DNA of 64,000 bases from Acidobacteriaceae bacterium (GCA_903642235.1 CAHJWL010000006.1:186001-250000); one strand, 5' to 3'; counted from the stretch's first letter, positions 1-9,222 are shown. Notes: a model not told the origin generated them from the letters alone. Program-made: numbers and translations.

Positions 1-1757
1 AACGATTTATCAAAGATGCTGCTTACGTCTCCATCGGCGTTGAGAGTGACCTTGTAACGGGCGTTCTCGAGGCTTGACTCCGTGACCTTCAGTTCCTTGG
101 AGCGCTCTGCCTTTCCACTCGGGCGGACGTCGTAGACGACATAGCCGACCGAGGGAGCCTTCGCGAGGAAGAGTACCTTGCCGTCTTTCATCTGCGAGGG
201 AACCTGCTTGCCCCCGGAGTCATACACGGCAGCGCCCTTTGACAGGCTGCCGGGAACCGTTGCCTCCACCATGTCCTCGCGCGCGATGTTCAGCGGGTTG
301 TAGACGATCACCGGTGTGCCCTTCACCTGCGTATCCAGAGAGGAGGCGATGGATTGAGTTGCACTGGTGAGGACGTCGGCAAACTGGTTGGAGGCGATGA
401 TGTCGTCATTCTGTGCAAACTCGTAGGCGCGTGGGGTTGCCGTCCCTGCACCGGTGTCATGGAACTGGCCAGCCATGATAAACGTCCATGCATCGTTGAT
501 CTGCTTCTGCGGGTAGGGTCGGCCGCCCATCCAGGCAGCAGCGACCGAGGCCCTCTCGGCAGCGTCGGCAAGCAACTCATTCCTGCGGTTCCATCGTTTG
601 TGGTACGCCTGCGAGGTCAGCGATCCGGCCGAGTGATTGATGAGTTCGAGATCGCCTTTGTACGTTGGCATCCTGGACTGCATGTCCGGTTTGATGTCCA
701 GGAACATCTGGTCCGCGGCTGCGGAGACTACCTTGACCGAACCGTTACCCATGCGAACAGGAGTACCGGCCGTGACAATCTCTCCGGCAGCGCCGGCGGG
801 AGTACGCGTCACGGTGGTCGGGAGGACCGCTTCGCCGCCGGTCACTGTGGCTTCAAGGAGCTTTACCGATTCCTCGTTGGTGGCGCCGCCGATGTCTCCG
901 GTGCCGATGTAGTGGTAGTCGGCAAAGACACCGGTAGCCTTTCCGTCGATGGCGATGCGTGCCGGCCAGTTGACCTCTGCTTCACGCCTTCGGCGCGCGG
1001 GCGATCCGGCAGGCGCATCGGGAACCGGGGCAGGCGGCTTGCTGAGATCCGAGCTGATCTCGCTGCCATAGCCGCCAGGATTGAGGGCCGCTAGAACGGT
1101 TTCGCCGTCGGGGCCGGTCCACACACCTACATTGAAGGGAATGCCTTCCGGGGTCTTTTCAGGGGAGTTTGGGCCGCCGATCTTCGGGGCCGGCTGCCAG
1201 GAGGCGCTGAGCTTCTGCGTGGAGAAACCTTTGACACCGGAGGCGGCGAGGATGGTAGGCAACGATGCGGGGAAGCCGAAGCAATCGGGCAGCATGTATT
1301 CGGCACTTGCCTTGCCGAACTCGCTGCGATAGAAGGTGTTGCCATAAAGAACCTGCCGAAAGATGGACTCAGCGCTGGGCAGGTTGACATCGCCTTCTTC
1401 GACCGAAGATCCGGCTGGATACCACTGGCCTTTGGCGACATATCCCTTAAGGCGCGCGTAGTCTGCCGGGTAATACTCCTTCATCAGGCGGTACCGGTTC
1501 GATCCCGACCAGTTGAAGACGTAGTGCGGATACTTGTCCATGTAGTCGAAGTTCACGCGCATGGTCTTGAGCAGGTACTCGCTGATGACCTGAGGGAACT
1601 CCCACCGCCACTGCGTGTCCAGATGAGCGTACGGAACCACATAGAGTGTCGGTTGTTTGGTAATGTCCGGAGCGGTCATTGTCTGCGCGTCAACGGCGTG
1701 TGCGACTGAGGCGAGGGCGACAGCCCCAAAGAGAGCGTTCGTTCGGAGACAGAACAC
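1..1757 (-). CDS. exported glycoside hydrolase family 38 alpha-mannosidase (C-terminus beyond window)
   Basis: Translating the minus strand from a GTG at 1757 gives an uninterrupted reading frame to the window edge, about 585 residues. Residues 1-24 look like a Sec signal peptide (hydrophobic ALFGAVALASVAHA). The GH38 catalytic domain follows: YAHLDTQWRW, with the zinc-binding His-Leu-Asp at 45-47, and LPDCFGFPASLP, whose Asp is the expected nucleophile. A later QFHDTGAGT motif is also typical of the family. Family knowledge: GH38 enzymes are zinc-dependent retaining alpha-mannosidases. The exported form suggests glycan degradation in the periplasm or outside. The GTG start was chosen because GAGG precedes it and it gives the complete signal peptide; the first ATG lies 26 codons later and would lose it. 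The missing C-terminal part is off the left edge. Confidence 0.9.
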   Translation of the reverse strand, partial: MFCLRTNALFGAVALASVAHAVDAQTMTAPDITKQPTLYVVPYAHLDTQWRWEFPQVISEYLLKTMRVNFDYMDKYPHYVFNWSGSNRYRLMKEYYPADYARLKGYVAKGQWYPAGSSVEEGDVNLPSAESIFRQVLYGNTFYRSEFGKASAEYMLPDCFGFPASLPTILAASGVKGFSTQKLSASWQPAPKIGGPNSPEKTPEGIPFNVGVWTGPDGETVLAALNPGGYGSEISSDLSKPPAPVPDAPAGSPARRRREAEVNWPARIAIDGKATGVFADYHYIGTGDIGGATNEESVKLLEATVTGGEAVLPTTVTRTPAGAAGEIVTAGTPVRMGNGSVKVVSAAADQMFLDIKPDMQSRMPTYKGDLELINHSAGSLTSQAYHKRWNRRNELLADAAERASVAAAWMGGRPYPQKQINDAWTFIMAGQFHDTGAGTATPRAYEFAQNDDIIASNQFADVLTSATQSIASSLDTQVKGTPVIVYNPLNIAREDMVEATVPGSLSKGAAVYDSGGKQVPSQMKDGKVLFLAKAPSVGYVVYDVRPSGKAERSKELKVTESSLENARYKVTLNADGDVSSIFDKS

Positions 1758-2294
1758 AGATACCTCACTTGAAGAAGTCTTCCAGAGCTTCGGATGGAGC
1801 GGCTGGAGTGACGGAGAGAGACCGTCGATCTTTGAATGAAACCGTGACAAGCAGGAGGAGGAGTACTCGTCCGCAACGAGATGACGTGTGCATAGTAGAA
1901 ACCGTTCTTATGAGCTGTCAAGCGTCCGGCAGGGCGAGAGCTGTCGGCTCACCGCGCGAGGCGACCCTCCGGATGGTATGCGTCTGGATTCGGCAGCATA
2001 CAGGCTCTCCCTTTCGCCGTCCGTCATCCTTGCCACTGTCCAGCAACGGCCTGCTCTTTCCGGGGCAGAACGTCTTCTCCGGTGCGCCTCCCTCGCGGTC
2101 TCCGGTACTCTAAACGCAGAGTTGCGGGTGGTCTGCCCTGTGCTGGCGTGGAAATCCGGGCTTGCAGCCCAGGCAGCACCTTCCAGTCTGTGAAGAGGTG
2201 AAGGCAGCATCCTTCAGCAGACCTCCTGGGGAACTTTGTGCTTTTCGTGTTCCCTCGCACAAGGCAGGTTCAGCAAGCTTCGCGTGGAGAAGTC
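1758..2294. other. 537-bp divergent intergenic region
   Basis: No convincing gene. It separates the leftward mannosidase from the rightward B12-uptake genes and must hold both promoters. A stretch at about 2079-2120 (GGTGCG, CTCGCGGTC, ACTCTAAACG) loosely resembles the core of a cobalamin riboswitch, which would suit the downstream genes. The strongly conserved B12 box (AGYC..GACCTGCC) cannot be found in the right place, so a riboswitch is not called. Confidence 0.4.
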
Positions 2295-3227
2295 ATGCAG
2301 CCGATAGAAATCGCCGCGTCCGTCCGCCGGGCACCTTCCCTGCTTCGCTCGGGCTCTTGCCGAAGTAGAACCAGTTCTTTCCTCGCTCTTCTGGCACTCT
2401 GTTTTTCGGCCTCGCATGCCCTCGCCAGCCGGATTGTCACGGATGAAGCTGGCCATCGCGTACACGTGCCGGACCATCCGCATCGTATCGTCTGTCTCGT
2501 GCCAAGCGTCACCGATGCCGTCTTTGCCATGGGTGCGGGCGCGGAGATTGTCGCTGTCAGCGATTACACGAAGTATCCGGCTGCGGCCCGCAGCAAGCCG
2601 AGCATTGGCAACCCCATTCAGCCATCGCTTGAAGTGCTTCTCTCGTTCCATCCCGATCTTGTTCTCGGAATCCAGACCAGCAGTCCGATCGAGTCCCTGC
2701 TGCAGATAGAGCGTCTGGGCGTTCCGGTGTATCTGGTGAATCCACGCGGCCTCGACGGCCTTCTTCGCTCTGTCTCGAACCTTGGTGCGGCGCTTCATCG
2801 CGAGGCCGATGCGGCGGCACTCGTGGCCTCGCTCGAGCACCGGATCGCGGCGGTTCGGGCACAGACGGCAGGACTTCCCCGGCCGACAGTCTTCATGCCG
2901 ATCTGGTATGACCCCATCATGACAATCGGCAAACACGCCTTCATCACAGAGATCATCGCGGCTGCCGGCGGGCGCTCGATCACGGACGACCTCACGCCGG
3001 AGTGGCCCCAGATCAGCCTGGAGGCCGTGATTGCACGCGCTCCGGAGGCGCTGCTGCTGACCCGTGGCGGGAAGACCACGCTCGACGTACTTAAAGACAA
3101 ACCGGGCTGGGCTGCAGTGCCTGCCATTCAGCATCGTCGCGCCTTCTACGCGGACGACCGCATCGAGCTCGCAAGCCCGGTGGCTATCGATGCACTTGAA
3201 GATCTGGCCCGGCAGTTTCACCCTTAG
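2295..3227 (+). CDS. btuF: cobalamin ABC transporter periplasmic-binding protein (BtuF-like)
   Basis: About 310 residues with an N-terminal signal (SSFLALLALCFSASHALAS) followed by a single class-III periplasmic-binding domain. Diagnostic segments are RIVTDEAGHRV, RIVCLVPSVTDAVFAMGAG, SDYTKYPAAA, KPSIGNP and SLEVLLSFHPDLVLG, all typical of the BtuF/FecB fold. Its role is to capture vitamin B12 (or another corrinoid) in the periplasm and hand it to the permease encoded next. The start at 2295 has GGAGA 4 bases upstream; an in-frame ATG at 2238 would add 19 residues that do not look like a signal. Substrate is inferred from the following btuC, btuD and adenosyltransferase genes; binding proteins of this class also carry iron chelates. 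Confidence 0.85.
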   Translation: MQPIEIAASVRRAPSLLRSGSCRSRTSSFLALLALCFSASHALASRIVTDEAGHRVHVPDHPHRIVCLVPSVTDAVFAMGAGAEIVAVSDYTKYPAAARSKPSIGNPIQPSLEVLLSFHPDLVLGIQTSSPIESLLQIERLGVPVYLVNPRGLDGLLRSVSNLGAALHREADAAALVASLEHRIAAVRAQTAGLPRPTVFMPIWYDPIMTIGKHAFITEIIAAAGGRSITDDLTPEWPQISLEAVIARAPEALLLTRGGKTTLDVLKDKPGWAAVPAIQHRRAFYADDRIELASPVAIDALEDLARQFHP

Positions 3228-3362
3228 GTGTTCGTGTGGTGCAGGCCGCGCAGCGTGTACGTGACGTGACCGCATTTGATTATGCGAGAGAGCTGCACCG
3301 AGCCAGACGAGTTGTCCTCGAGAGAACGACTTCATGAGAACGTCACGAGCGCCGGAGAGAGC

Positions 3363-4496
3363 ATGGACCTTGAAGTGGAGCGCAGGAGACAGCAGCGTCG
3401 AGCAGACACTAACGGCGCGGCAAGCGCCGCCTCTTCGCCTGACGCACGTTTGACGAAGCAGAGACCTGCTTCCCGCTCTTCCTCGTCGCGCGCGCTTCTG
3501 CTGCCTCTTCTGGTCGCCACGCTGCTCGGTGCCATCCTGCTCTCACTCTCTGTTGGAGCTGTGCCTATCCGGACGACCACACTGCTGCGCGCCGTTCTCC
3601 TGCAGAATGAACTCACAGCCACGGAGCGGATCATCCTCTTCAAGGTTCGCCTGCCGCGTATCCTCTCGTCCGCCATCGTCGGCTCCTGTCTTTCGGTCTC
3701 GGGTCTGCTCTTCCAGGGCCTCTTCCGCAACCCGATGGCTGATCCGTACGTGATCGGCGCTTCGGGCGGTTCGGTGCTCGGGGCGAGTCTTGGCATCTTT
3801 CTGTTCGCGGAGACCTCTTTGTTCGGTCTGAGCGTGACCGCTCTGCTCGCTTTTGCCGGGTCTGTTCTGACCATGGTGGTGATCTACTCCCTGGCGCGGA
3901 GCAGAGGGCAAACCAATGTGGTGACGCTTCTGCTCGCGGGTTTTGCCGTCAGCACGATGCTGGCCAACTGCACCTATGTCTTCGAGGTTCTCGACAGCGC
4001 GTCCGGCAGCGGAACACGCATCCTTCTCTCGTGGCTGCGCGGCGTCATCTCGACTCCGCATTGGACAGGGCTTGTGTTTGCCGCCGCCGCTCTTGTCGCT
4101 GGAGTGCTTCTGGCATTTCCGCTTACACGCCGCCTGAACACTCTCGCTCTAGGGGATGAGACCGCGCAGCAGCTCGGGTTGAACGTAGAGCACACCCGCA
4201 TCGCCATCATCCTTGTGGGATCTCTGCTGACCTCCGTTGCGGTCGCTCTCGGCGGGCTGATCAGCTTCGCGGGTCTCATCATCCCGAATATCAGCCGTGT
4301 TCTGCTCGGCCCCAACATGACGCGGCTCCTTCCAGTCTCCGTACTCGCGGGGGCCATCTTCCTTGTGCTGGCGGACACCCTTGCCCGCACTGTTCTTTCG
4401 CCGACGGAGATCCCCGTCGGCGTTCTGATGGCACTCGTTGGCGGACCTTTTTTCCTCTATCTGCTTCGCCGTCCTCGCCGAGAGATCTCTCTGTGA
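3363..4496 (+). CDS. btuC: FecCD/BtuC-family ABC transporter permease
   Basis: A polytopic membrane protein of about 377 residues. After a polar, Arg-rich N-terminus the sequence carries roughly ten hydrophobic helices and FecCD signatures: FKVRLPRILSSAIVGSCLSVSG, FRNPMADPYVIGASGG and GLISFAGLIIPNISRVL. It would form the inner-membrane channel for cobalamin with the BtuF-like and BtuD-like neighbours. The start at 3363 is preceded by GGAGAG; an ATG at 3276 would add 29 polar residues. The stop codon overlaps the next start (GTGA at 4493-4496), so the two are translationally coupled. Cobalamin specificity is inferred from context. Confidence 0.87.
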   Translation: MDLEVERRRQQRRADTNGAASAASSPDARLTKQRPASRSSSSRALLLPLLVATLLGAILLSLSVGAVPIRTTTLLRAVLLQNELTATERIILFKVRLPRILSSAIVGSCLSVSGLLFQGLFRNPMADPYVIGASGGSVLGASLGIFLFAETSLFGLSVTALLAFAGSVLTMVVIYSLARSRGQTNVVTLLLAGFAVSTMLANCTYVFEVLDSASGSGTRILLSWLRGVISTPHWTGLVFAAAALVAGVLLAFPLTRRLNTLALGDETAQQLGLNVEHTRIAIILVGSLLTSVAVALGGLISFAGLIIPNISRVLLGPNMTRLLPVSVLAGAIFLVLADTLARTVLSPTEIPVGVLMALVGGPFFLYLLRRPRREISL

Positions 4497-5266
4497 GTCA
4501 GCCGCTGCTTGCGCTGCATCACGTTGGCTTCCGCTACGGCAGGCGCGACCTATTCCTCGATGCCAACCTGGCCCTCGAATCTGGAACTGCAACTGCGCTG
4601 ATTGGCCCGAATGGCGTGGGAAAGACAACGCTGCTCCGCCTTGCGTCCGGCATCCAGAAACCAACGTCGGGCAGCATCGATCTCGATGGGCGTCCGCTCG
4701 CCAGCCTTTCTCCACGACAGGCCGCGCAGCAGATTGCCCTGGTACCGCAGCAGCTGGAGATCCCGTTCGACTACACCGTTCAGGAGGTGGTGGAGCAGGG
4801 TCGAACTCCTTACCTGTCTCGTCTGGGCGGTCTGACGGCGGCGGATCGACAACAGGTGGATCGCGCCCTCGATCTCACCAGTACCGCGGGACTTCGTCAC
4901 CGCGTCTTCAACGAGCTCAGCGGCGGCGAGCGACAGCGTGTGAAGATCGCTCTCGGTCTCGCGCAGCAGCCACGTCTGCTGCTACTCGACGAGCCGACCC
5001 AGAACCTCGATATCGGCCGGCAGATCGAGCTTCTCGACCTGCTGGCGCATCTTCGAAGTACCGGGCTTGCGGTGCTCGCGTCTCTCCATGATTTGCATCT
5101 GATTGCCGGGAACTTCTCCGCGGTGCTTCTGCTCCGCCCGTCCGCGGCACCGCTCTATGGACCGCCTGACCGCATTCTCGAGCAGTCGCTGCTCGAGAGT
5201 GCCTTCGACTGCGAAGCGAGCCATCATCCATTCTTTTCGCAGCTGCCGACGAGAGCGGGCAGCTAG
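4493..5266 (+). CDS. btuD: cobalamin ABC transporter ATPase (BtuD-like)
   Basis: 257-residue ABC ATPase starting at a GTG that overlaps the permease stop by 4 bases. Walker A GPNGVGKTT lies near residue 38, the signature is LSGGERQRVK, Walker B LLLLDEPTQNLD, and the H-loop His is in ASLHDLHLIAG. It resembles the FepC/BtuD/FhuC group that energises FecCD permeases. The order binding protein, permease, ATPase, corrinoid adenosyltransferase makes B12 import the most economical reading. Confidence 0.87.
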   Translation: MSQPLLALHHVGFRYGRRDLFLDANLALESGTATALIGPNGVGKTTLLRLASGIQKPTSGSIDLDGRPLASLSPRQAAQQIALVPQQLEIPFDYTVQEVVEQGRTPYLSRLGGLTAADRQQVDRALDLTSTAGLRHRVFNELSGGERQRVKIALGLAQQPRLLLLDEPTQNLDIGRQIELLDLLAHLRSTGLAVLASLHDLHLIAGNFSAVLLLRPSAAPLYGPPDRILEQSLLESAFDCEASHHPFFSQLPTRAGS

Positions 5267-5307
5267 CGGCAAAGCGAAGCTGATCGCGATTCCAAAGGAG
5301 CACTCTT

Positions 5308-5880
5308 ATGAGCATTGCAACAAAGCGCGGAGATGCCGGCGAGACCGGACTGATCGGCGACACCCGCATCTCGAAAGCCGACCTTCGCGTTGAGGCGTAT
5401 GGCTCGGTCGATGAGCTCAACTCCGCTCTCGGCTTTGCGCGCAGTCTTTGCTCGCATGCGGAGGTCTCCGGATGGACGGAGACCATCCAGCGCACACTCT
5501 TCCGCGTCGGCTCCGCACTGGCGACGCCGCCGGACGCGACAGCGCCCCCCCTGCTTCTTGCCGATGATGTTGCCTTTCTCACGGATCTGGTCTACCGCAT
5601 CGAAGCTGTCGACGGGATCCTCTCCGACTGGTCTCTGCCCGGGGCGCACGTTCAGTCCGCCGCCTACGAGGTGGCGCGGACTACGTGCCGCCGGGTCGAA
5701 CGAAATGCTGTGCGCCTCCAGGAATCCGGGCAGGTGGTGGCTCCTGACGTTCTCGCCTATCTGAACCGTCTCTCCGACCTGATCTGGCTCTTTGGCCGCC
5801 TGATTGAGCATGCGGCGGGCGTCGACGCCCGGCTGCGCGACGAGACCACAGCCGGCCCGAAGTGGTCTCGTGCGTGGTAA
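5308..5880 (+). CDS. PduO-type cob(I)alamin adenosyltransferase
   Basis: 190 residues beginning SIATKRGDAGETGLIGD, the N-terminal ATP-binding motif of the PduO/MMAB family, then YGSVDELNSALGFAR and, near the C-terminus, RRVERNAVRL and LAYLNRLSDLIWLFGRLIE. The enzyme transfers the adenosyl group of ATP to reduced cobalamin to make coenzyme B12 in the cytoplasm. It follows btuD by 41 bases with a good ribosome-binding site (AAAGGAG) and probably belongs to the same operon, so imported corrinoid would be activated directly. The pduO name is often tied to propanediol clusters, so no symbol is given. Confidence 0.9.
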   Translation: MSIATKRGDAGETGLIGDTRISKADLRVEAYGSVDELNSALGFARSLCSHAEVSGWTETIQRTLFRVGSALATPPDATAPPLLLADDVAFLTDLVYRIEAVDGILSDWSLPGAHVQSAAYEVARTTCRRVERNAVRLQESGQVVAPDVLAYLNRLSDLIWLFGRLIEHAAGVDARLRDETTAGPKWSRAW

Positions 5881-6045
5881 CGGCTCTCCTGTCCTCTTGA
5901 AGTGAGCGGCAGACGGCTGCTGATGCTGTTGCAGCAAGATACCCTATGAGTTTTCCGGCCGGCTTGTTGAGAAGATGCTATCGTTAGTGCAATCCACACC
6001 ACTTCCCCTGCCCCGACAGGGAGTCCCTGTCGATAAAAGGACCTC

Positions 6046-6591
6046 ATGCGCCCCTTCTCGCTCACTCTCCTGGCCGCCGCAACTCTAAGTCTGAGTTCTG
6101 TTGCTCGCGCGGACACTACCGATGTGTTTTCCCTGACCGGAAACGATCTTGATCTAACCTTTTCCGTCCCGTCCAGCCCCGTACCCGCGAGTTCAGACCC
6201 GAGCTTGGGATTCTTTCTTGATCAGGTCGCCGTGATTGCAAATGGGGTGTCGTATGTTTCGAATCCGGCGGACTTTTTTGTGTCCGATGTAGGCGGAGGA
6301 TTTGCACTGCAGGCTGACGACGACCTCATTGAATACTTCTCCTTTGGCGGTTCTCAGCTCTTCACGGGTCCTCTTTCGTCACCTACGTTCCGTACCGGTG
6401 AGTTCTCCCTGTCGGGAGTGTTCTGTCCGGGTTCAGACCCGGAGGGGCCACCTGTCAGCTGCACTTTGGATCCCTACAAGCTGACGATCGTTCAGCAGAT
6501 GGCGACGACGCCGGAGCCGCAGTCCCTTGTGTTTCTCTCCACCGGCCTGCTGGGAGGCTTGGCTGTCGTTCTGAAAAGGGTGAAGGGATAG
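6046..6591 (+). CDS. PEP-CTERM sorting-domain exported protein
   Basis: 181 residues with a signal peptide ending near SSVARADT and a C-terminal tail made of a TPEPQS motif, a hydrophobic helix (LVFLSTGLLGGLAVVL) and a short basic end (KRVKG). That tripartite tail is the PEP-CTERM sorting signal recognised by exosortase-type systems. The middle is Ser/Asp/Gly/Phe-rich, has two Cys in the CPGSDP...VSCTLD segment and matches no enzyme family that can be recognised here. The ribosome-binding site AAAAGGACCTC precedes the ATG. No exosortase gene is visible in the window. It is convergent with the permease gene that follows. Confidence 0.78.
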   Translation: MRPFSLTLLAAATLSLSSVARADTTDVFSLTGNDLDLTFSVPSSPVPASSDPSLGFFLDQVAVIANGVSYVSNPADFFVSDVGGGFALQADDDLIEYFSFGGSQLFTGPLSSPTFRTGEFSLSGVFCPGSDPEGPPVSCTLDPYKLTIVQQMATTPEPQSLVFLSTGLLGGLAVVLKRVKG

Positions 6592-6670
6592 TCTGCAGGA
6601 AAAGCCTTTGGTCCATGGATCGGGGCTGCCTTGATCGTCTTTGCTGGTCTTCCTGAGTGCGTTCTCGGCG

Positions 6671-7933
6671 TCAGCGAACGGAGAGGCCGTCGGCCAGGCT
6701 GTTTCGATAGGCTTGAAGAGCAGGCAGAGACCCCAGTATCGCGCCAAGCAGGACGATGCCGCACCCGAAACCAAGTATCAGGGGTGAAGGAGATCCCAGC
6801 AGCAGCGGAATCCCAAACCGCTGCTCTACCGGACTGCGAGCAAGGACGAGCAGGCTGTATGCTCCGGCGAAGCCAAGCAGCGTGCCGGCAAGGCTGATGA
6901 ACGTGGTCTCCAGGATCAGCAGTTGCAGAACCTGGCGGGCACTCAACCCAAGAGCGCGAAGGATAGCGATCTCGCGGCGTCGCTCATTGAGTGTGGTGTA
7001 CAGAATCGCAACCATGGAGAGAAGACCGATCACCAGGGCGGCCGCGCTTACGAGCGACAGGGCGCTATCAGCGTAGCCAACCAGGTGCCACAACTCGGCC
7101 AGGGTTAATGCGGGGATGGCTGCAGTCAGCGGCTCGGGCTCGTAGGTGTTGATCTCCCGTTGCAGTGGAAGCGTGCTGATCCGTGTGCGGGTCCTGACCA
7201 GAAAGGCACTGATCTGGTCGACGTGCAGCTGCTTCGGATCAATGTGTGCGGCGGGTATGGCTTCGCCGAGCGCGGGTGGCGTTCCGTCGCTCCAATCGAC
7301 ATGCATCGCTTCGACGCCGAGCAGCGAGATATAGATCGCGCGATCGACGGGAGTCGATGTGCGAGCAAGGATGCCGGAGACGGTAAACGGTTTGTCGGCG
7401 TGGTTCATGAGACTGACGGACTCGAGACCATGCGCCAGCACGAGACGAGACCCGAGCCCGTAGCGCAGACGCTCTGCCACATCCGAGCCGAGAACGCAGT
7501 CAAAGAGCGCGCCGGGCTGGCGGCCGGCGGTGAAGCGGATGGCGTGGCCGCCACGATAGCTGTAGTGCTTGTAGAAGTTTTCATCCGTCCCGACGACGCG
7601 GTAACCCCTGTGGCTGTCGCCCATGGAGAATGGAATGGTCCAGGCGACGGCGGGGTGGTCGCGAAAGTGCGCATAGGTTTCGAAGGAGATGTCATTGGCT
7701 CCATCCCCGATGTGGAAGACAGACGAGAGCAGCAACGGCAGCGGGCCGGAGCGCGCGCCGACCACCAGATCGACACCGGAGACGGTGCCGGCGAAGCCTT
7801 GCTGCGCACCGGAGCGCAGGCGATCGATGCCGACCAGCAGAAGAACGCTGAGAGCGATGGAGAAGACGGTCAACGAGGTCGTCAGCAGCCGGCTACGGAG
7901 GGATCGCACGGCAAGGCGCAGCAGAACCAGCAT
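6671..7933 (-). CDS. FtsX/MacB-type ABC transporter permease
   Basis: 420 residues. An N-terminal helix (LTTSLTVFSIALSVLLLVG) is followed by a large periplasmic domain and three C-terminal helices (SALSLVSAAALVIGLLSMVAIL, ETTFISLAGTLLGFAGAYSLLV, ILGFGCGIVLLGAILGSLPA), the MacB/FtsX arrangement. The cytoplasmic segment TTLNERRREIAILRALGLS is the usual FtsX-family coupling motif. It directly abuts the ATPase gene and lies downstream of a DUF3299 gene. Members of this class are usually mechanotransmission or lipoprotein-release systems rather than importers. Its place in a metal-related block suggests a role under zinc limitation, but that is inference. Confidence 0.85.
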   Translation of the reverse strand: MLVLLRLAVRSLRSRLLTTSLTVFSIALSVLLLVGIDRLRSGAQQGFAGTVSGVDLVVGARSGPLPLLLSSVFHIGDGANDISFETYAHFRDHPAVAWTIPFSMGDSHRGYRVVGTDENFYKHYSYRGGHAIRFTAGRQPGALFDCVLGSDVAERLRYGLGSRLVLAHGLESVSLMNHADKPFTVSGILARTSTPVDRAIYISLLGVEAMHVDWSDGTPPALGEAIPAAHIDPKQLHVDQISAFLVRTRTRISTLPLQREINTYEPEPLTAAIPALTLAELWHLVGYADSALSLVSAAALVIGLLSMVAILYTTLNERRREIAILRALGLSARQVLQLLILETTFISLAGTLLGFAGAYSLLVLARSPVEQRFGIPLLLGSPSPLILGFGCGIVLLGAILGSLPALQAYRNSLADGLSVR

Positions 7934-8650
7934 TCAGGGAAGGCCCTCCCGGACGGAAGCGGCACGGTTGATCACAGGCAGGGCGAGCTCCCGCGAAAAC
8001 CGTCCTGCGAGTGAGCGGTCATGGCTGACGAAGAGCAGCGTTGATCCCGCATTCTCACAAAGCTCAAAGAGCAGTGCGAGAAACTGCTCGCGGCGATCGG
8101 TATCAAGAGCGGAGGTGGGCTCATCGGCGACGATGAGACCTGGGCGGCCGATGGTTGCACGGGCGATTGCCACGCGCTGCTGCTGTCCGGTACTGAGCTC
8201 TGTCACGGACTGATCGAGCAGGGGCAGCAACCCAAGAGCGGCCGCGAGACGCTCAACCTCCGCGGTGATCGACGTGGTGCCGAGCCGCTGCCGTCGTGCC
8301 GCATGCACCTCACACGGCAACGCGATGTTCTGACGGACGGAGAGGTAAGGTATCAGGTTGAAACCCTGAAAGATGTAGCCCATCTCCGCTCCGCGCAGGC
8401 GATCACGCGCCGAAGGAGACAGAGCGCCAAGGGCTTGACCGAAGATCGCGATCGAGCCAGCCTGCGGCAGCAGAACTCCGGCGATGAGGCCGAGCAGAGT
8501 CGTCTTGCCGCAGCCCGAGGGACCATGCAGGAAAAACCGCTCGCCAGGAGCAATCTCCAGAGAAGGAATGTCGAGAACAGGGCGCTGGCGCGCGCGTCCG
8601 CGACCATACGCAAACACAACGTCGTGGAGACAGACTGCGAGCGCGCCCAA
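7934..8650 (-). CDS. LolD/MacB-type ABC transporter ATPase
   Basis: 238 residues with Walker A HGPSGCGKTT near residue 45, Q-loop YIFQGFNLIPYLSV, signature ELSTGQQQRVAIARA, Walker B GLIVADEPTSALD and H-loop FVSHDRSL. The signature reads STGQQ where most family members have SGGQQ. The start is a TTG at 8650, four bases beyond the DUF3299 stop, and the gene ends where the permease begins, so the three genes are almost certainly one transcript. The Q-loop style (FQxFNLIP.L) puts it in the LolD/MacB group that partners FtsX permeases. Confidence 0.87.
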   Translation of the reverse strand: MGALAVCLHDVVFAYGRGRARQRPVLDIPSLEIAPGERFFLHGPSGCGKTTLLGLIAGVLLPQAGSIAIFGQALGALSPSARDRLRGAEMGYIFQGFNLIPYLSVRQNIALPCEVHAARRQRLGTTSITAEVERLAAALGLLPLLDQSVTELSTGQQQRVAIARATIGRPGLIVADEPTSALDTDRREQFLALLFELCENAGSTLLFVSHDRSLAGRFSRELALPVINRAASVREGLP

Positions 8651-8653
8651 CGC

Positions 8654-9157
8654 TTAGCTACCGGGATAAGGGGCCACGGTGTCGGCCGCAAGGTCGTAGG
8701 AGACATCGCCGTAGGGACTCTGGACGGTGGAGATCTTCAGGGTACCCGTGACGACGATCGGATCCACGAAGGTCATTTTGACCTTGCCGTGATCGGTCAG
8801 GAGAACGTGCACGATCTGATTTGGCGGCGGCGGAGGTACGTGGATGCAGGCGCCCGCGTACGGCACCAGGAGGAACTCGGTGACGCTCTCCGCATCGTCT
8901 TCGAGCGGCACCATGAAGCCGGGGATGCTGACACGCTTGCCGTCCAGCACGCGTGCGGGCGAGGCCTGCGTGGCGGGTGCGCCGGACTTCAGCGTCTTGA
9001 GCGTAGACCAGCCTACAGTCACCGGCGCTGTAGAGGCACTCCACAGTGCAGGCGGCTCCAAGGCAAGCGAGATCAGGGCGAGTGCGCCGTTACACAGGGC
9101 GCCACGCCGACTGGGGCTGAAGTTTCTGGCTCTACGACCTCGCAGGCAGTGCTTCAT
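8654..9157 (-). CDS. DUF3299 exported protein
   Basis: 167 residues. The N-terminus is basic then hydrophobic (NGALALISLALEPPALWS), a plausible signal peptide. The core contains KRVSIPGFMVPLE and GACIHVPPPPPNQ, the latter a hallmark of DUF3299, in which the Cys, His and Pro run may form a metal site. The start at 9157 has AGGAGAGGG upstream; the longer in-frame ATG at 9214 adds a non-signal stretch. Function is not established. Its operon-like position before an ABC ATPase and an FtsX permease, inside a zinc-themed region, argues for an accessory envelope component of that transporter. Confidence 0.82.
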   Translation of the reverse strand: MKHCLRGRRARNFSPSRRGALCNGALALISLALEPPALWSASTAPVTVGWSTLKTLKSGAPATQASPARVLDGKRVSIPGFMVPLEDDAESVTEFLLVPYAGACIHVPPPPPNQIVHVLLTDHGKVKMTFVDPIVVTGTLKISTVQSPYGDVSYDLAADTVAPYPGS

Positions 9158-9222
9158 GCATCCCTCTCCTGACACTTGGACGCCACCTCGTACAGCAGGC
9201 GCTCCCTTACGCAAACTTCTCT

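Noticed and set aside
2055..2260. Cobalamin riboswitch upstream of btuF
   Set aside because: GGTGCG and ACTCTAAACG resemble core elements but the B12 box is missing or unconvincing, so it is described only as a possibility.
2214..3335. 373-residue minus-strand reading frame
   Set aside because: Antisense to btuF, no family resemblance, Arg/His-rich composition typical of a shadow frame in GC-rich DNA.
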